NCBI GenBank assembly: GCA_036245805.1
Contig: BTRK01000001.1
Coordinates: 6,820,001-6,884,000 of the forward strand
DNA: 64,000 bases
DNA from: Pristionchus mayeri
Lineage: Eukaryota > Nematoda > Chromadorea > Rhabditida > Neodiplogasteridae
Reading direction: 5' to 3'
The notes below the pieces were generated by a model. It did no database searches. It saw only the letters and a program-made list of their open reading frames with translations, and was not told where the DNA came from. The position numbers were made by a program, and so were the translations under genes. This document shows, piece by piece, positions 12,338-24,684 of the stretch. Numbering within the stretch: position 1 is the stretch's first letter; each line of letters begins with the position of its first letter.

Positions 12338-12936
12338 CTGTACACTTTTCATTTTGGACTTCACTACACCGAGCATGATGTCGGCAGCTCTCACTTTAAG
12401 AGCTCGTGTCTCGGTAACAGTGGCAGATAGAGCAAAATTTACCTTTGAAAAAATTGAAACGTTTGAAAAATTCAGCTGCATTTTTACCTACACTTTTGAG
12501 AAATTTGAGTTACGATGTTTTGTGGTTAAAAGTGACATTCAAGCAAAATGAACTATATGGGTCGATAGAGCTCGAAAAATGAGTGGGGGGTCACTCAGAG
12601 GTAAATTTTGTTACCGAGATACGAGCTCTTAAAGGGGGAGTAAATGCAAACACGCGCCCGGTTGGAATATGTTTCACCTAGAGACGCCCTATCTTCAAGT
12701 CGCGCGCTATCTCGCCCCCCTTCCCTGAGCTTTCCCTGATCTGGCTCCCAGCCAACTAGCTATAACTCTGTTCGGAATGGAGATATCAATGTGAAAATTT
12801 CGGAGCTTATATTGTGGAGCTCTAGGCTGTGCATATGATTGCTTCACGAATTGGATTTTGAGTTTACTCCTCCTTTAAAGTGAGAGCTGCCGACATCATG
12901 CCCGGTGTAGTGAAGTCCAAAGTTAAAAGTGTACAG
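12338..12936. mobile_element. Foldback element with nested TTAA MITE
   Basis: The termini ctgtacactttt and its complement bound long arms containing gatgtcggcagctctcactt and its complement. The right arm is interrupted at 12633-12874 by a MITE. The left arm, gctctcactttaagagctcg, preserves the uninterrupted sequence. Its inner part is related to 48420-48600. Confidence 0.85.
12633..12874. mobile_element. TTAA-type MITE, family 1 (242 bp)
   Basis: Termini agggggagtaaatg and tttactcctcct are flanked by TTAA at 12629-12632 and 12875-12878. The opposite arm of the host foldback carries the same flanks with a single TTAA, proving insertion. TTAA duplication is characteristic of piggyBac-type transposition. 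The second copy is at 22611-22856. Confidence 0.9.
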
Positions 12937-13014
12937 TGAGACCCCTAGGGAGTAGGAATTCATCCCCGTCGACCGATTTCTGCTTGAACGACATCGACTT
13001 ATGAGGTTCCCTAT

Positions 13015-13150
13015 TGAGATATTTTGATCTGCGATTTGTGGTTTGCGATTCTGTCATAGCCCGGATGATAGGATCAGAGTGAATCTCACCGAATCTCCTT
13101 GCTTACATTTCTGAAACCAACGATCACCTAGCGGGCTGTAAATTACTTAA
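13015..13150. repeat. Direct repeat of 3624-3760
   Basis: About 130 bp, including the word gattctgtcatagcccggat, match 3624-3760 in the same orientation, while the sequence just beyond (13375 onward) matches the same area in inverted orientation. A separate 65-bp unit near 12945-13010 is repeated near 13262-13330. Confidence 0.8.
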
Positions 13151-13374
13151 CACACGTCTTCTGATAGAACGCAGGTGCAGTGTTACAAAATATTCACAGT
13201 GCTCCGATCTTGACAGAAATTGGACCAATGATTCATGTCAGGATTAATAGTTTTTTTTATGAAAAATCTGGAATCATCCCCGTCGACCGATTTCTGGTTG
13301 AACGACATCGCCTTATGAGGTTCCCGAGTCAGTCTGGAGAGATCTATTTCTTCGAGTACGTTTTCACATTCACT

Positions 13375-14630
13375 AAAAATAGTCGTATTTACAGTGATGA
13401 CTGTCAGGTAGACTCACATTTCAGATCGGTCATTAATACCAAGACGAGGGACTGAAACGATTCTGCTGCTGGAACCAACCAAACAAAAATTAATATTGAG
13501 ACCAATCAGAGGTGATAAGTTATGATTGGACCCCCTCAATATCCGAATTGTCTGGTGGTGTGGGTTTTTCAGTTGCGTATAACTTTTTAGTTGTTCACAT
13601 TTTTGCAATATCTCTGCTAATTTATCTAAACCCTCTCGAAAAAAAGAAGAATTGTTGGTTTTTAGTTTGGACAAAATAACCACAAAGAATCGATAGATTC
13701 GCCTTGGTGTCTGTTCAACAATGGGAATTTGAGGTGCTATAACAATATTAATTTTAACATGAACATCAAACCGATATCTATCAGTGCCTTTTTACTTATT
13801 TTATGTGTTTTTGAATCGCTTGGAAGTGGCCAGTGGATAAGGAGCTTCTTCATCGGCACTTGAGGCATGGGAATTAATTTATTTCGATGGTTTCTGTCTG
13901 TTCTAGCAAGTAAATAACAATAAAAGCTTGGGCATCGTGTTGTTTCCACGCGGTCCAAACAATTGGAAGAGTATTTTAATCTCGGCATTAGGAAGGCATC
14001 TATGAGAGACTAAAATAGATTTCGACGATGCTTTTAAAGATTATAAAAAGAAAACCGCCCGATCGTATCGTTTTTCCGCGTGGAACCTAGAGGTAAGGGG
14101 ATTCTTGATAAGTAGACGAACAGATGTACAAAAGAATTCCTGATATTAATGATAAAATGATATTATGGCTGAAACTGATTTTTACATTCGCCTAATAGGT
14201 AAGTGGAAAATTTTGTCGCATTCAGATCAATGGCATGATAAAAACCTCAAACTAACGTTGCCGATTATGAAGCAATACATTCGAAACATGTTACCTATGG
14301 TCTGGGGTTTCTAACTGTTCATTTGTGGCAGTGGTGAAACCAATTGCAATTTGATCATGGATGATCGTGCTAAAAATTAATTTCTAATTCGAGTTTTCCC
14401 GAAGGAATGGTGTGCCTTCTTCCTGTTACCTTTTCACAGTTTACAATTTCAAGATATTTTTTCTATGGGAACTGGTCTTATCTATTCCACTTCTAATTTT
14501 AGAACTTCAGTTCTCCGACGTGGAATCCGTGTTTGGATTGACTCACAGAAGGTTCTGCGTTCGTGAGTAAACCAACAGGGCAATTTTCTGAACTGGCGCT
14601 TCCTGTGGATTGCGGGTTGCAGGCAACTTG
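13375..14630. repeat. Right arm of the large inverted repeat (empty mariner site)
   Basis: Reverse complement of about 1060-3580 without the mariner. The junction near 14490-14500 reads ccacttctaattttag, with one TA where the other arm has the element. A + strand fragment with the ELALPVD motif near 14578-14625 matches the decayed gene-family exon on the opposite strand near 1060-1110. Confidence 0.9.
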
Positions 14631-14639
14631 GTTTTAACT

Positions 14640-15133
14640 TCGTTTTATAACATTTCTTTCTATCGATAATCTCCCTCCTCGTCTCATCAGGGTCAAGCAG
14701 ATTGAGCGATCAGCGATTCGTTTATCCTGCTTCGATCCCGTCCTATCCAAGGAACTGCCAGCAATGTACTATGGGGTAGGTTAGGACAGAATCGGGAATA
14801 GGGTGATGTTACAAGGATATTTGGTTATTCTTTTTTCGTTAGGGAGGGGAGAGGAATAATCACTTCTTTACCAAAATCGAGATAAAAAGGTGTGGTTGAA
14901 ACGCAAATCGGCAAGATCTCAAACTATTTTCTCCCATGAAATTCTTAATACATTTTCTTAATTAGTTATTTGAGTGTTCAGGTATCTGATTATTTATTTT
15001 TGCCGAGGGAAAGCGCTGTGGATCAATCCCGGTGTTGGGAGTTCGCACTTTAGATAATTACGAGACAAGAAACCAACTATTGTAATTTTCCTTTAAATTT
15101 TTGAGGTCTTGCCCCCAGCGGCCGTATTTTCAG
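14640..15133. other. No complete gene; one family fragment
   Basis: The + strand block near 14884-14912 (gaaacgcaaatcggcaagatc) is the same decayed exon that appears in reverse complement near 7085, 35360 and 43180. Nothing else is supported. Confidence 0.45.
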
Positions 15134-15208
15134 AGGGTGCTGACGTCGCTCTGGTCGCTGTTATCTTCCGCGATGTATCACGAGTCGAAGCTGATGTGTC
15201 ATCCAAAG
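15134..15208 (+). pseudogene. Isolated exon-like fragment
   Basis: After a canonical acceptor (tattttcag) the sequence reads GADVALVAVIF and RDVSRVEADVSSKG, then meets a gtgtgt donor. It looks like one internal exon of a lost gene. No neighbouring exons could be joined and I do not recognise the family. Confidence 0.3.
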
Positions 15209-15770
15209 GTGTGTGTTGCCCTTATACAGGAAAGAACTAATCGCAACACGCTTAAGTAGACTGATTGAAGAAAGTTTTATATCGAAGCTGCTGAAGGAAT
15301 GAATGGACGTAGACTCGATCATTTGTGAAAAAATCACAGACAGGAAAGAATGCGACTTGTGCTTTATTCTGGGTGGTGATTCGCTGCTTTGTAGATACGC
15401 ACACCTAACGATGTGAATGTGATTAGAGCCCGCAAGCTCCGCCCACTTGGAGGAGATAGAGAATATCTCAAAACATGGATCGAGGGACTACGCCTCGAAT
15501 TCCGAACCAAATTGAACGATCTAAACTAGTTTCGGTAGCTATTTGGTTGCTTAACAACTGGCCTCTGGAGTAGCTTGATCGCACAACTCTAATTAGGTCA
15601 GCATACGCTAATTAAGTACATGGGTAGGGATTTAACAGGGTTGTAGTGTACTTGCATAGCTGCTTCTCTCCCATTTTGTAATATAACCCTAATCATTAAG
15701 CTTAAGCAGAAAAAAAAACATAGTTGATTGTTAAAAATTGTAATTAAAAATTAGAGAAAAATGCAACACC
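15209..15770. other. No gene seen
   Basis: Mixed-composition sequence without open frames or repeats recognised elsewhere in the window. Confidence 0.4.
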
Positions 15771-15774
15771 ACTT

Positions 15775-15842
15775 CACCCTCTGGGTTTCGAACCTGCGAT
15801 AATCGGGCGTAAGAGTAAAGGCTCTACCACTATACCAAACAT
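15775..15842 (-). pseudogene. tRNA-like remnant
   Basis: On the - strand the sequence contains an A-box-like tggtatagtggtagagcc and a B-box-like ggttcgaaacc about 35 bases downstream. The 5' half of the D stem is missing and the T stem pairs poorly, so this is at best a decayed tRNA or tRNA-derived repeat. The anticodon cannot be assigned. Confidence 0.35.
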
Positions 15843-16499
15843 ACAGTTGATGCGCCTCGTTAACGAGTAGTACAACCTTCTTGCTTGTCTCATTCTCCCC
15901 ACGATCCCGATTTTGAGCAATTTGCCGTATAGTACCACCGCTAGGTTTTTGGAAAATAATTCGCTTCAAAGATGAGATATCGCAAAAATTCAAAGAGCAT
16001 GATGTTATTCATGTCCATGGGGACACATCAGGCACAGAAACATAGTCATGTGACTATTTTGGCAGAACACTTGTGGACTCTAACTGTAATGAGTGAAAAA
16101 TGGACCCCTGGCATATTTGTGTTCCATCTTCTTGTTATGATCACTGAATTCGAGCGCCAAACAATTTTTGGCTTTTGGCTTCGTTTAAAAAAAACTCAAA
16201 GATTATTTTTCCCTCATTCTTTCAGATGTTGTTCAGTATTCGATCTCTGCAGTCGTTGTGTGGTTCTCCCTTCGATATCATCGTGGCCAACGAACTGAAG
16301 CAATACACTGAACGCTGAGTAAACAATATAAGTTCTCGGTTGTTGTTAAAGGTATGCATTTTAAAATATTTTTTACTGGAATCCTTGCAGTGACTGCTGC
16401 TTTAAAAAATTTGCTATAAATCATTATGCCGGCTACACAAATCAGAATGATCCCAAAAGCACTTCGTTCTGGAAAATGTTGACCAGTGGACTTTCGACT

Positions 16500-16770
16500 G
16501 GTAAGTAGGGTAGGCTAAACGATAGCGATATTGCGGGCCGGTAACAAGCGAGGGAGAAGTAGCGGGCCCGCTACCTATCGTTACTTATCGATACGTTAGC
16601 TTTCCCGCGCGAACAGGACCGCGATCATCTCCTCGCCGCGCGTTCTATCCTCACCGGGTCAGAGAGAGCGGGAGGAGGCGAGGGAGAGAGGCAGCGTAGG
16701 GGCGTGATATGTATATGTAGCGGGCCCGCTACCTCTCCATCAGAGGTCACGGGCCCGCTATTCTCTCTCG
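16500..16770. other. GC-rich island with repeated 16-bp palindrome
   Basis: The perfect palindrome gtagcgggcccgctac occurs at 16559-16574 and 16717-16732, with a shorter gcgggcccgc-like core near 16752. The surroundings are far more GC-rich than the neighbouring sequence and contain purine tracts. It could be a CpG-rich MITE core or a protein-binding cluster. Confidence 0.5.
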
Positions 16771-16779
16771 ATGCAGTCG

Positions 16780-17480
16780 CGCAGATATTTGTGGTGCTCC
16801 TTCTTTCACGTGACGAACCGAGGATTGTGCTTACAATAATAAGAAGTATTTTGTCATTGTAATCCTTGCTTGAATCATGTCTGTGAGTTATCAGTCAGGT
16901 TAGCAAATTTCTGCAGCTACCAATCGTGACTCGATGAACATACGGTCAGATTCAGGAACACGCAATCTCCAGGAAGATTCAAAATATTAATTTTCGACGC
17001 ATACTGTCATGGAACAGTCAAAATAAAATGTAAATTACGATAAGGATAAATGATGCAACGAATCAACCGGATGTGCAGGCATCTGCTAACCTACGGACAG
17101 GGCAGCCGTTAAAATATTTGTTTTTTTGTCAAAAATCAAAGAGAAATGAATTAGCACACACGAGTCCCGGTGTTCATAACCATGTGCTGATACAAGAAAG
17201 CACCTGTCTAGATGAAATTTTGAAACAACTGTTCAGTTTTAGAAATTTCGCGGCGAAGTCAAGGCATAATGAAACATTCCGAGTAGTTCCAGGTCGTTGG
17301 CTACGTTAGAACTCCACAAAAAAACCACCGATACCACTTAGACAACCATAAAGCGAGCGTAATCCACGCCTGATCTAAGAATTTGCGAACAACTGCAACA
17401 TTATCCTCGCTCACCGTACACTCCGATGTGCCTATGAGATGGATGGCCTGAAGACGGGGCGAATGCGACGAGTAGATGGA
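16780..17480 (-). pseudogene. Decayed family exons
   Basis: A - strand fragment near 16780-16850 ends with a KKEHHKYLRDCI-like reading, related to the KKG/RDC exon at 50740 and 19490. A further fragment with the ctccgatgtgcc word lies near 17410-17460. The rest of 16850-17400 shows no gene. Confidence 0.35.
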
Positions 17481-17519
17481 CTAGAGATTAGGCGTCAACA
17501 CACCATGCAACAACATTGT

Positions 17520-18990
17520 TTTTCGATCTTAATAATAATTCTTTATCATGCGATATGATGAGATAATTAGGAGTAAATGTTACAGGCAACTTATAAGCAT
17601 GATAATACGATGTCATATATAGATGACAAAGGGGATACGATCAATTACAAATGAGAGTGAATTAGAGATACGAGGAGTAATCAATATTATGAATAGTTTT
17701 AACTCTGAGCGAGAACAAATCACTATTTCTAGAGATAACAATATTATTAGGTATACGATTCCACAGTGTTACAACTCTATTGGTGAGGAATGAGTGGTAG
17801 AGAGTGGATGTGGAGTGGTGTTTACATAATTGGAAGAGATTGGGGCGTCTAGGTCTAGGAGGTGCAAGGTAAATAAAGGAGGGACAGCCTATGTCAACAT
17901 CTGAATGAATCACTTTGTATATGAATGCTAAGTCAATAATGGAACGACGGTATCCTAACGGTTCTAATTGAAAGTAACGCAAACGGTTAGGATAAGACCT
18001 GTCAGCGATGCCACATTTTAGGAGTACGAATTTGGTGAATTTACGCTGAACACGTTCGATGCTATTAGATAGATCTCTACTCTGGGGGGACCAAAGTTCA
18101 GAGCAATATTCGAGAATAGGGCGAACGTATGTAATAAATAGACGAGAATAGAGCTGGGGATTTTTGGAGACAAAAGTTCTTAGGATGTAAAAGCAACGAG
18201 AGCGGGCCTTTGAAATCTTACTAGATATGTGTGAACTAAACTCTAGTTTATTGGAATAAGTGACTCCTAGATCAGTAAACTGGGATACGGTTGGAAGAGA
18301 GGTGCCATTAAGAGAAAATGTGGAGGGAGGATGTGATCTTCCTATTAGCATAGTTTCGGGGGGGGGGGGGGGGGCGGACAAAACGTAAACGGGCAAAACG
18401 TAAACGGATCACCGTTCGATCGGAATTCGACACAGGATTTAGGGAGTTGCTGCATTGTTACTCGGATGTGCCCCACTACATTACCCTGTTTAGAACTTCT
18501 TTCCAGGAGGCCATGAGTTTCACTCCGTATCTATGTTCATGGCCCAAGAATGGAGAATTTTAGTGAAAAATCATGGTTAGATAAACATCAAATTATTTCA
18601 CCAATCTCTATTCCAGTACCCCAGTAGTTACTGTAGCCAACTAACATATGTATCGATTGGTTTGGGAATTTGGTGTTTATCTAACCATGATTTTTCACTA
18701 AAATTCTCAATTTTGGACCATGAACATGGAGTGAAACTCACAATCGCATGGTATGAAGTACTACACAGGGTGGTATAGTGGAGCATATACATGTAACAAT
18801 GCAATAACTCCCAAGGTCCTTCGTCTAATTCCCAGCGAACTGTGATCCGTTTACGTTTTGTCGTTTACGTTTTGTCCGCCCCCCTAGTTTCGGTCTTAGT
18901 GAGGGATACGGTAAGGCCCCACTCGGTGGACCACTTAAACAGGATATCAAGAGAGGATTGGAGAGAAGCAGGGATCTTGCGGAGTTACGT
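17520..18990 (-). pseudogene. 3' end of a non-LTR retrotransposon, split by a foldback
   Basis: The - strand frame 17662-18348 encodes the C-terminal part of a LINE ORF2-type reverse transcriptase protein, with LGVTYSNKLEFSSHISSKIS and RPILEYCSELWSPQS, typical of the Jockey/CR1-like group. It continues upstream after the insertion at 18359-18884 with WGLTVSLTKTET (18893 to about 18960). The copy is 5'-truncated near 18990. The polymerase motifs are missing, so it is dead. It is closely related to the copy at 43300-45170. Confidence 0.88.
18359..18884. mobile_element. hAT-like foldback with poly-G tips (526 bp)
   Basis: The element starts with a run of G and ends with a run of C. Inside the tips a 14-bp word, gacaaaacgtaaac, is repeated (second unit ggcaaaacgtaaac). 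The 8-bp sequence tagtttcg flanks both ends (18351-18358 and 18885-18892), the duplication size expected for hAT elements, and removing the insert restores the LINE frame. The inner arms share sequence with the element at 39345-39881. Confidence 0.9.
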
Positions 18991-19479
18991 TCATCAATCC
19001 CTTTTTATTTAAAGATTGAGAAAATGTCGATCAGTGAGGCGTTTATTGTATTCCAAAAATATAACACAAACAATCCATTCAACAATACCCTATTCCCGAT
19101 ACTCTTCCAACTCACCTCATGGTACATTGTTGGCGAACGCATTGCTGATTGCGCACTACGCAAGGAAGGAGATTATTAGATGAGGAAGGAGATTATTAAT
19201 TGATACGAATATTATTGATCACATTACAATATTTCCATCCAAGAACTATTCCAAATTGCAGATTGTATTTTATTCGAGTACAAGAAACCAGACCGATCGA
19301 TTCAATGCATAACGCACGAAGATAATACGAGTATTGCATCCTCGATTCAACGGGCTCATTTCAAATTCGAATTTCAATAACTTAGCAGAAATATGAATTA
19401 AAATAAATTAAATTCAAGTATCTCAGCAAAGTTTCGAGTCGAAAAAAGCCTGCGTTAACCGAGCGTACCTTCGCTCAGT

Positions 19480-21060
19480 CGCAGATGCAGTCACGTAGAT
19501 GATGGCGTGGATCTTTCTTCCCTGTGACGATCAGATAGTTACGATATGTCAAAAACATTAATGTGGAGGTCAAAGTTGTGTTAATTTCTTCCTGGAAACG
19601 ACTTTGGAAAAGCACCGAGATTTGAATTCCCGCAATTTTATATCTCGCTTCCCTGTAGACCTATCTACTTGAAATTTGGTTTATAATATCTTTTGCCCCT
19701 TTTAACCCTAAAAGTCGCATTACAAGTCTCAAGCTCCACTGGAGTAATCGTCTGACTCTCTCCAAACCACACGCTCTCTCGTCGATCATAGTGAGCGAGA
19801 GAGTGTGTGATATGAAGAGCTCCTCCACTGGGAACCGAGATACGGAAATTGCGGGAATTCAAATTCCGCTGCTTTTCCGCAGGTAGAAATTAACACAATT
19901 TACCTTTCACAACTCCTTTTCTTCCGAGATTTTAACACCGCTTAATTAGTGCTATGTTTTCCATATTATCGTTTTCAAATGCGTAAACTATATGCATGAT
20001 TGGGATGGTTGCATGAATGATCAATATGTTTGATCCTAAGGAGATAAATATAATTCTTTCTTAGCTATTTTTCCCAGACGAACCATTTTAACATCGATTC
20101 CATAATGCAGGAAGGTTGTATCATTGCAACCTTAATTCAACTGCTTGTTTCAGATTCGACGTTCAATAACTGCTCATTAATGCATTCAGGTGCCTTCCTC
20201 TAACGATCTGTCAGCCGAGTTGATCAGAGGACTGCTCGAATGCGACCAAGAGAGGAATACCTGGCATTAGTTATTGCACATCCCTGGAAGTAAATTGTTT
20301 CGGGACCTCGTTGATTTTCGTTTCAACCATCCAATTTTAAATCAGGTTTAGTACATCAACGATTTCGCCTGCACAAAGTGTAAAACAATACAAGAAATGT
20401 CAAAGCTAGGTCTGTGATAAGGATGGAGGTTCTGTATTTTATATTAAGACAATTCGGAGTATAACAATAACATTAAATTGGTTAGAAATGTAACGATGAC
20501 AGCTTCTTTCACGAGCAAAAATATAATGAAGAAAACTAAAATAACTACAAAAAATATAGTCATTAATGGGGATCACCAACAGTGCAGCACTGACAATTCC
20601 GTGATCATGGAAGTAGTAGCCTAGAGTGCTTCCAACACTCTGTCGGAAATCACACCCCTCCCCCTGTATCTCACCATTCACACCAATCTGCCTGTCGAGA
20701 AAATCAGCGGCCATATACAAGGCCAATAAAGAGATTATGCATAAACCCTTCAAATTTGAAGAAAGTGAATAGATACGAATACGAGCAGGTAGCAGCTTTC
20801 TACTAGAAAGCTCAAGCCCTTGGAAATATTATTTTTTGTGCAACAACCAAGTTCTACAATTGAACTCAACTGTCTGCTTTTACCTCATCACTCTGGCGAC
20901 CGATCACTTCGGAAATTTAATTTTGGAACTGATTATTTAAGAACTATGAAAATGGTTCCGCAATCAAATAATAATGACAAAGGGTCGAATTCTCGTACAG
21001 TTGCAGATCATAGAAGCTTGCTTTAGGCCTTCTTTCACGTTACGAATAGCTGAAAATAAA
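19480..21060 (-). pseudogene. Decayed family exons
   Basis: Fragments on the - strand: near 19490-19540 a VTGKKDPRHHLRDCICD reading; near 20195-20340 the gcgaccaa/cgtttcaacc blocks; at 20600-20753 a hydrophobic start MKGLCIISLLALYMAADFL followed by DRQIGVNGE; near 21020-21060 a fragment with the aacgtgaaagaagg core. All have counterparts elsewhere in the window. None forms a complete gene. Confidence 0.4.
19576..19898. mobile_element. MITE related to 6125-6336
   Basis: Termini ttgtgttaatttct and complement, an inner gagatttgaattcccgc word near each end and the tttgccccttttaac loop identify it as a diverged relative of the 6125 element. It contains an extra palindromic insert of about 85 bp in one arm, around the word cgctctctcgtcgatc. 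Confidence 0.7.
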
Positions 21061-21235
21061 GTAATAAGAAGCAATACTGTAATAGATCTTTGACAGAATT
21101 ACGGTTAGTGCCACAAAGATAATTGGTTGCAATTTCATCCGTCAAATAATCAGTACTGGCTGGTGTTCGCCGGCCTTAACCATTTCCGGTAGCAAGAACC
21201 CAACGGGCGAGAATGGTATTTCGAAACAAAACATT

Positions 21236-21895
21236 GAAATTAAACGAAATGTATGTTTTCCTTACTACACAATGGTGAGGAATCCTCGATCACAAAATGT
21301 GTGGTCACAAATGACTGAGAATATCGTACTAAAAAACCGTTTGGAACTTTTCCGTCTTCATACCATTCTCTCTCGCAGATTTCCTGTTTCCGCAAATAGC
21401 TAAGGCCTGTGAACATCCTTCGGAACTGATAATGTAGCCGACGGATGAAATTCTAATAAATTATTTCTTGGGGACTATCCGTGATTCGGACAAAGATATA
21501 ATGGGACAATCCGTGATTCGGACAAAGATATAGAGCGTTAAAGATGTATATACAAACCTCGAAGATGCTTGCATTTGCCTTCATCTGATTGACGAACAGC
21601 ATGCTGAGAAGTCTTTTGATAATTATTAACAAACTTTTGATTATTCTTAGTGCGGCTGACACGCTGAAATTGTCTCCGTAGAGCGCATCGAGTCAAGAAG
21701 AATCAGAGCAGAAGCGAATCACGGTGAAGGTGAATATGAAAAGCTGACTAAGGAACCAACACTTGGTAAAGTATGTTTCGTAATTGACCTTCTCCAAATA
21801 CCCCCTTGGGGCTCGCTCCACAGTGCAGCGTAGGAAGGGCCATTCCAGATCGCACGGACAGAAACCCATCGCTCCTGAACTCAGAAAGAGCTTTG
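21236..21895. repeat. Single-arm copy of the 1425-bp inverted repeat
   Basis: It matches about 10191-10860 in the same orientation, with small differences. Only one arm is present. On the - strand it reads as hydrophobic fragments including FTKCWFLSQLFIFTFTV, so the repeat may descend from a membrane-protein gene, though no intact frame remains. Confidence 0.8.
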
Positions 21896-22162
21896 GTAAG
21901 AAAAAACCCTTAAAAAATCGTTTTTTTGAAATCGCTGAAGAAATGGCAGAATCGGTCGTGGCACCTGAGAGGCCGACGTGCATCGCAAGCTAGCAGACGC
22001 ACTAGTTGATTTTGAAGAGCGATCATTTAAAAATCAAACAATTCGTTGCTATAAATCAGGCACGTTCATGTCGCAATATTCCTATGTCCCCTCGACTTTG
22101 CATCTCTAGTTGATTGAAGCGATGCATACTCTCCAATTAAAACGCGTTCTCCCTAAGAACGC

Positions 22163-23160
22163 AGTGAAAGTGGGTGATAGTGGCACAACTCCGGCAAAAT
22201 GATCACCCGGGGCTCAAACTTTCAGAATATGACCCATAGGGGTAAATAGTCTTTCTACCGGAAGTAGGAGCCGAAATTTCAATTTTGATCTACAAAAATC
22301 GATAATTACAAACTTGCGAATTGGACCTCGTGTTATACATCATTCGAAAGAGCGAATCATAAAGAGGTGAGATGTGTCGCATTATGTTCCAACATGTTGG
22401 TATTGGCAATATTTCGACGAAATTGTGCAAATACTTCTTAAAAACTAAGAAAAAGTTATTTTGAAACGAAATTTTGGGAGTAGTACGCTCCATACGGACT
22501 ATCTTTTCGGTTCTTGGGCACCAAATATTTGCCGGTTTCACAAAATATTCGGATTCTACGATGAATTTCACATAATATATGTCAAATCTGGGATGAAGTT
22601 GGGCATTTAAAGGAGGAGGAAATGCAAAGGCGCGCCCGGTTGGAATATGTTTCAATTAGCTAGAGAACTCTCTTCAAGTCGCGTGCTATCTCGCTCCCTT
22701 CCCTGAGCTTTCCCTGATCTGGCTCCCAGCCAACTAGCTATAACTCTGTTCGGAATGGAGATACCAATGTGAAAATTTCGAAGCTTCTTATCGTTGTGGA
22801 GCTCTAGACAGTGCATATGATAGCTTCAAAAATTGGTTTTTGAGTTTACTCCTCCTTTAAGATGGGTAGTTGGCACCAAATTTTAGCAAAATGGCGAAAT
22901 TTTTCATACTTTTACATTTTTTGCGCGACCTTCGTGACCAAATTGTGTGAAAACGTAGATTCCTATATAACTTTACACGCTCTGTCGAATGATGTATAAC
23001 ACGAGATCCAATTCGCAAGTTTGTAATTATCGATTTTTGTAGATCAAAAATTACAATTTCGGCTCCTACTTCCGGTGGAAAGATTAATTGCCCCTAGGTA
23101 TCATATTCTGAAAGTTTGAGCCCCGGGTGATCATTTTGCCGGAGTTGTGCCACCCCACCT
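22163..23160. mobile_element. Foldback element with nested TTAA MITE
   Basis: The outer blocks gtggcacaactccggcaaaa (near 22180) and its complement (near 23150) start long inverted arms that include acaaacttgcgaattggacc and its complement. Approximate outer ends are inferred from where the arms stop matching. The MITE 22611-22856 sits near the centre. Confidence 0.75.
22611..22856. mobile_element. TTAA-type MITE, family 1 (246 bp)
   Basis: Second copy of the element at 12633-12874, with termini aggaggagga and tttactcctcct and TTAA on both sides (22607-22610, 22857-22860). Confidence 0.88.
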
Positions 23161-23275
23161 GCACTCTTACAGATAATGGGTTTTAAACATCACTTATGAT
23201 TATTTACTTTTTTAGCATTGCATTCGAGCAGGTACGTGGTTGGTGCAATATTGTTATGCTTTCTCGATCTCACTT

Positions 23276-24684
23276 CTCTATTTCACACTGTCCCCTTTTG
23301 GAATTGTATACATCAAATAAGCAAATCGGTTTTCTAAAGCCCCTTGCCACTGCCAGGAAATACAGCTGATTTGTATTCCAGGACGATTCGAAGCGAATCC
23401 CATGACCTCTTCTTGCTCATGAAGCCATTCAGAAAAACATGACCACATAGTGGACTTGCCAGTAGAAAATCAGTTGATCGTCATTAATATCAAATATTAT
23501 ATTGCACGACCTCGCCAGGCCAATATCTTTTCTCAACGATTATCCATATCAGTGCGTTCGCCTAAGAATCGCATCCCAGACTGAACAGGAAAAACCCGAG
23601 TCTGGGATTTTCACAGAATCTGATAGCTCTTGAGTCGCGCTATCGATTCTAGTATTTGAATTGAGATGCAAAAAATAATTAGCCGAGTTAATGAATTTGT
23701 CTTGGCCAATTCGAGCATTTTTGAGCGTAACTTACTGGAGCCCCTTGCTCTATTTCACACTGTCCCCTTTTGGAATTGTATACATCAAATAAGCAAATCG
23801 GTTTTCTAAAGCCCCTTGCCACTGCCAGGAAATACAGCTGATTTGTATTCCAGGACGATTCGAAGCGAATCCCATGACCTCTTCTTGCTCATGAAGCCAT
23901 TCAGAAAAACATGACCACATAGTGGACTTGCCAGTAGAAAATCAGTTGATCGTCATTAATATCAAATATTATATTGCACGACCTCGCCAGGCCAATATCT
24001 TTTCTCAACGATTATCCATATCAGTGCGTTCGCCTAAGAATCGCATCCCAGACTGAACAGGAAAAACCCGAGTATGGGATTTTCACAGAATCTGATAGCT
24101 CTTGAGTCGCGCTATCGATTCTAGTATTTGAATTGAGATGCAAAAAATAATTAGCCGAGTTAATGAATTTGTCTTGGCCAATTCGAGCATTTTTGAGCGT
24201 AACTTACTGGAGCCCCTTGCTCTATTTCACACTGTCCCCTTTTGGAATTGTATACATCAAATAAGCAAATCGGTTTTCTAAAGCCCCTTGCCACTGCCAG
24301 GAAATACAGCTGATTTGTATTCCAGGACGATTCGAAGCGAATCCCATGACCTCTTCTTGCTCATGAAGCCATTCAGAAAAACATGACCACATAGTGGACT
24401 TGCCAGTAGAAAATCAGTTGATCGTCATTAATATCAAATATTATATTGCACGACCTCGCCAGGCCAATATCTTTTCTCAACGATTTTCCATATCAGTGCG
24501 TTCGCCTAAGAATCGCATCCCAGACTGAACAGGAAAAACCCGAGTCTGGGATTTTCACAGAATCTGATAGCTCTTGAGTCGCGCTATCGATTCTAGTATT
24601 TGAATTGAGATGCAAAAAATAATTAGCCGAGTTAATGAATTTGTCTTGGCCAATTCGAGCATTTTTGAGCGTAACTTACTGGAG
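23276..24684. repeat. Tandem triplication, 472-bp unit
   Basis: Units begin at 23276, 23748 and 24220. They differ at only a few positions (for example gagtctggg versus gagtatggg), so the expansion is recent. A diverged partial copy in reverse orientation lies at about 26660-26870. Confidence 0.95.

Noticed and set aside
20439..20753. Possible CDP-alcohol phosphotransferase (reading like DRQIG...YFHDHG)
   Set aside because: The resemblance is short, the required DGxxAR...D pattern is not present, and the same DRQIGV motif belongs to the decayed family found elsewhere.
21693..21983. 96-residue frame with a membrane-like segment
   Set aside because: It overlaps the single-arm repeat copy, and the corresponding arms at 8-11 kb do not keep the frame open.
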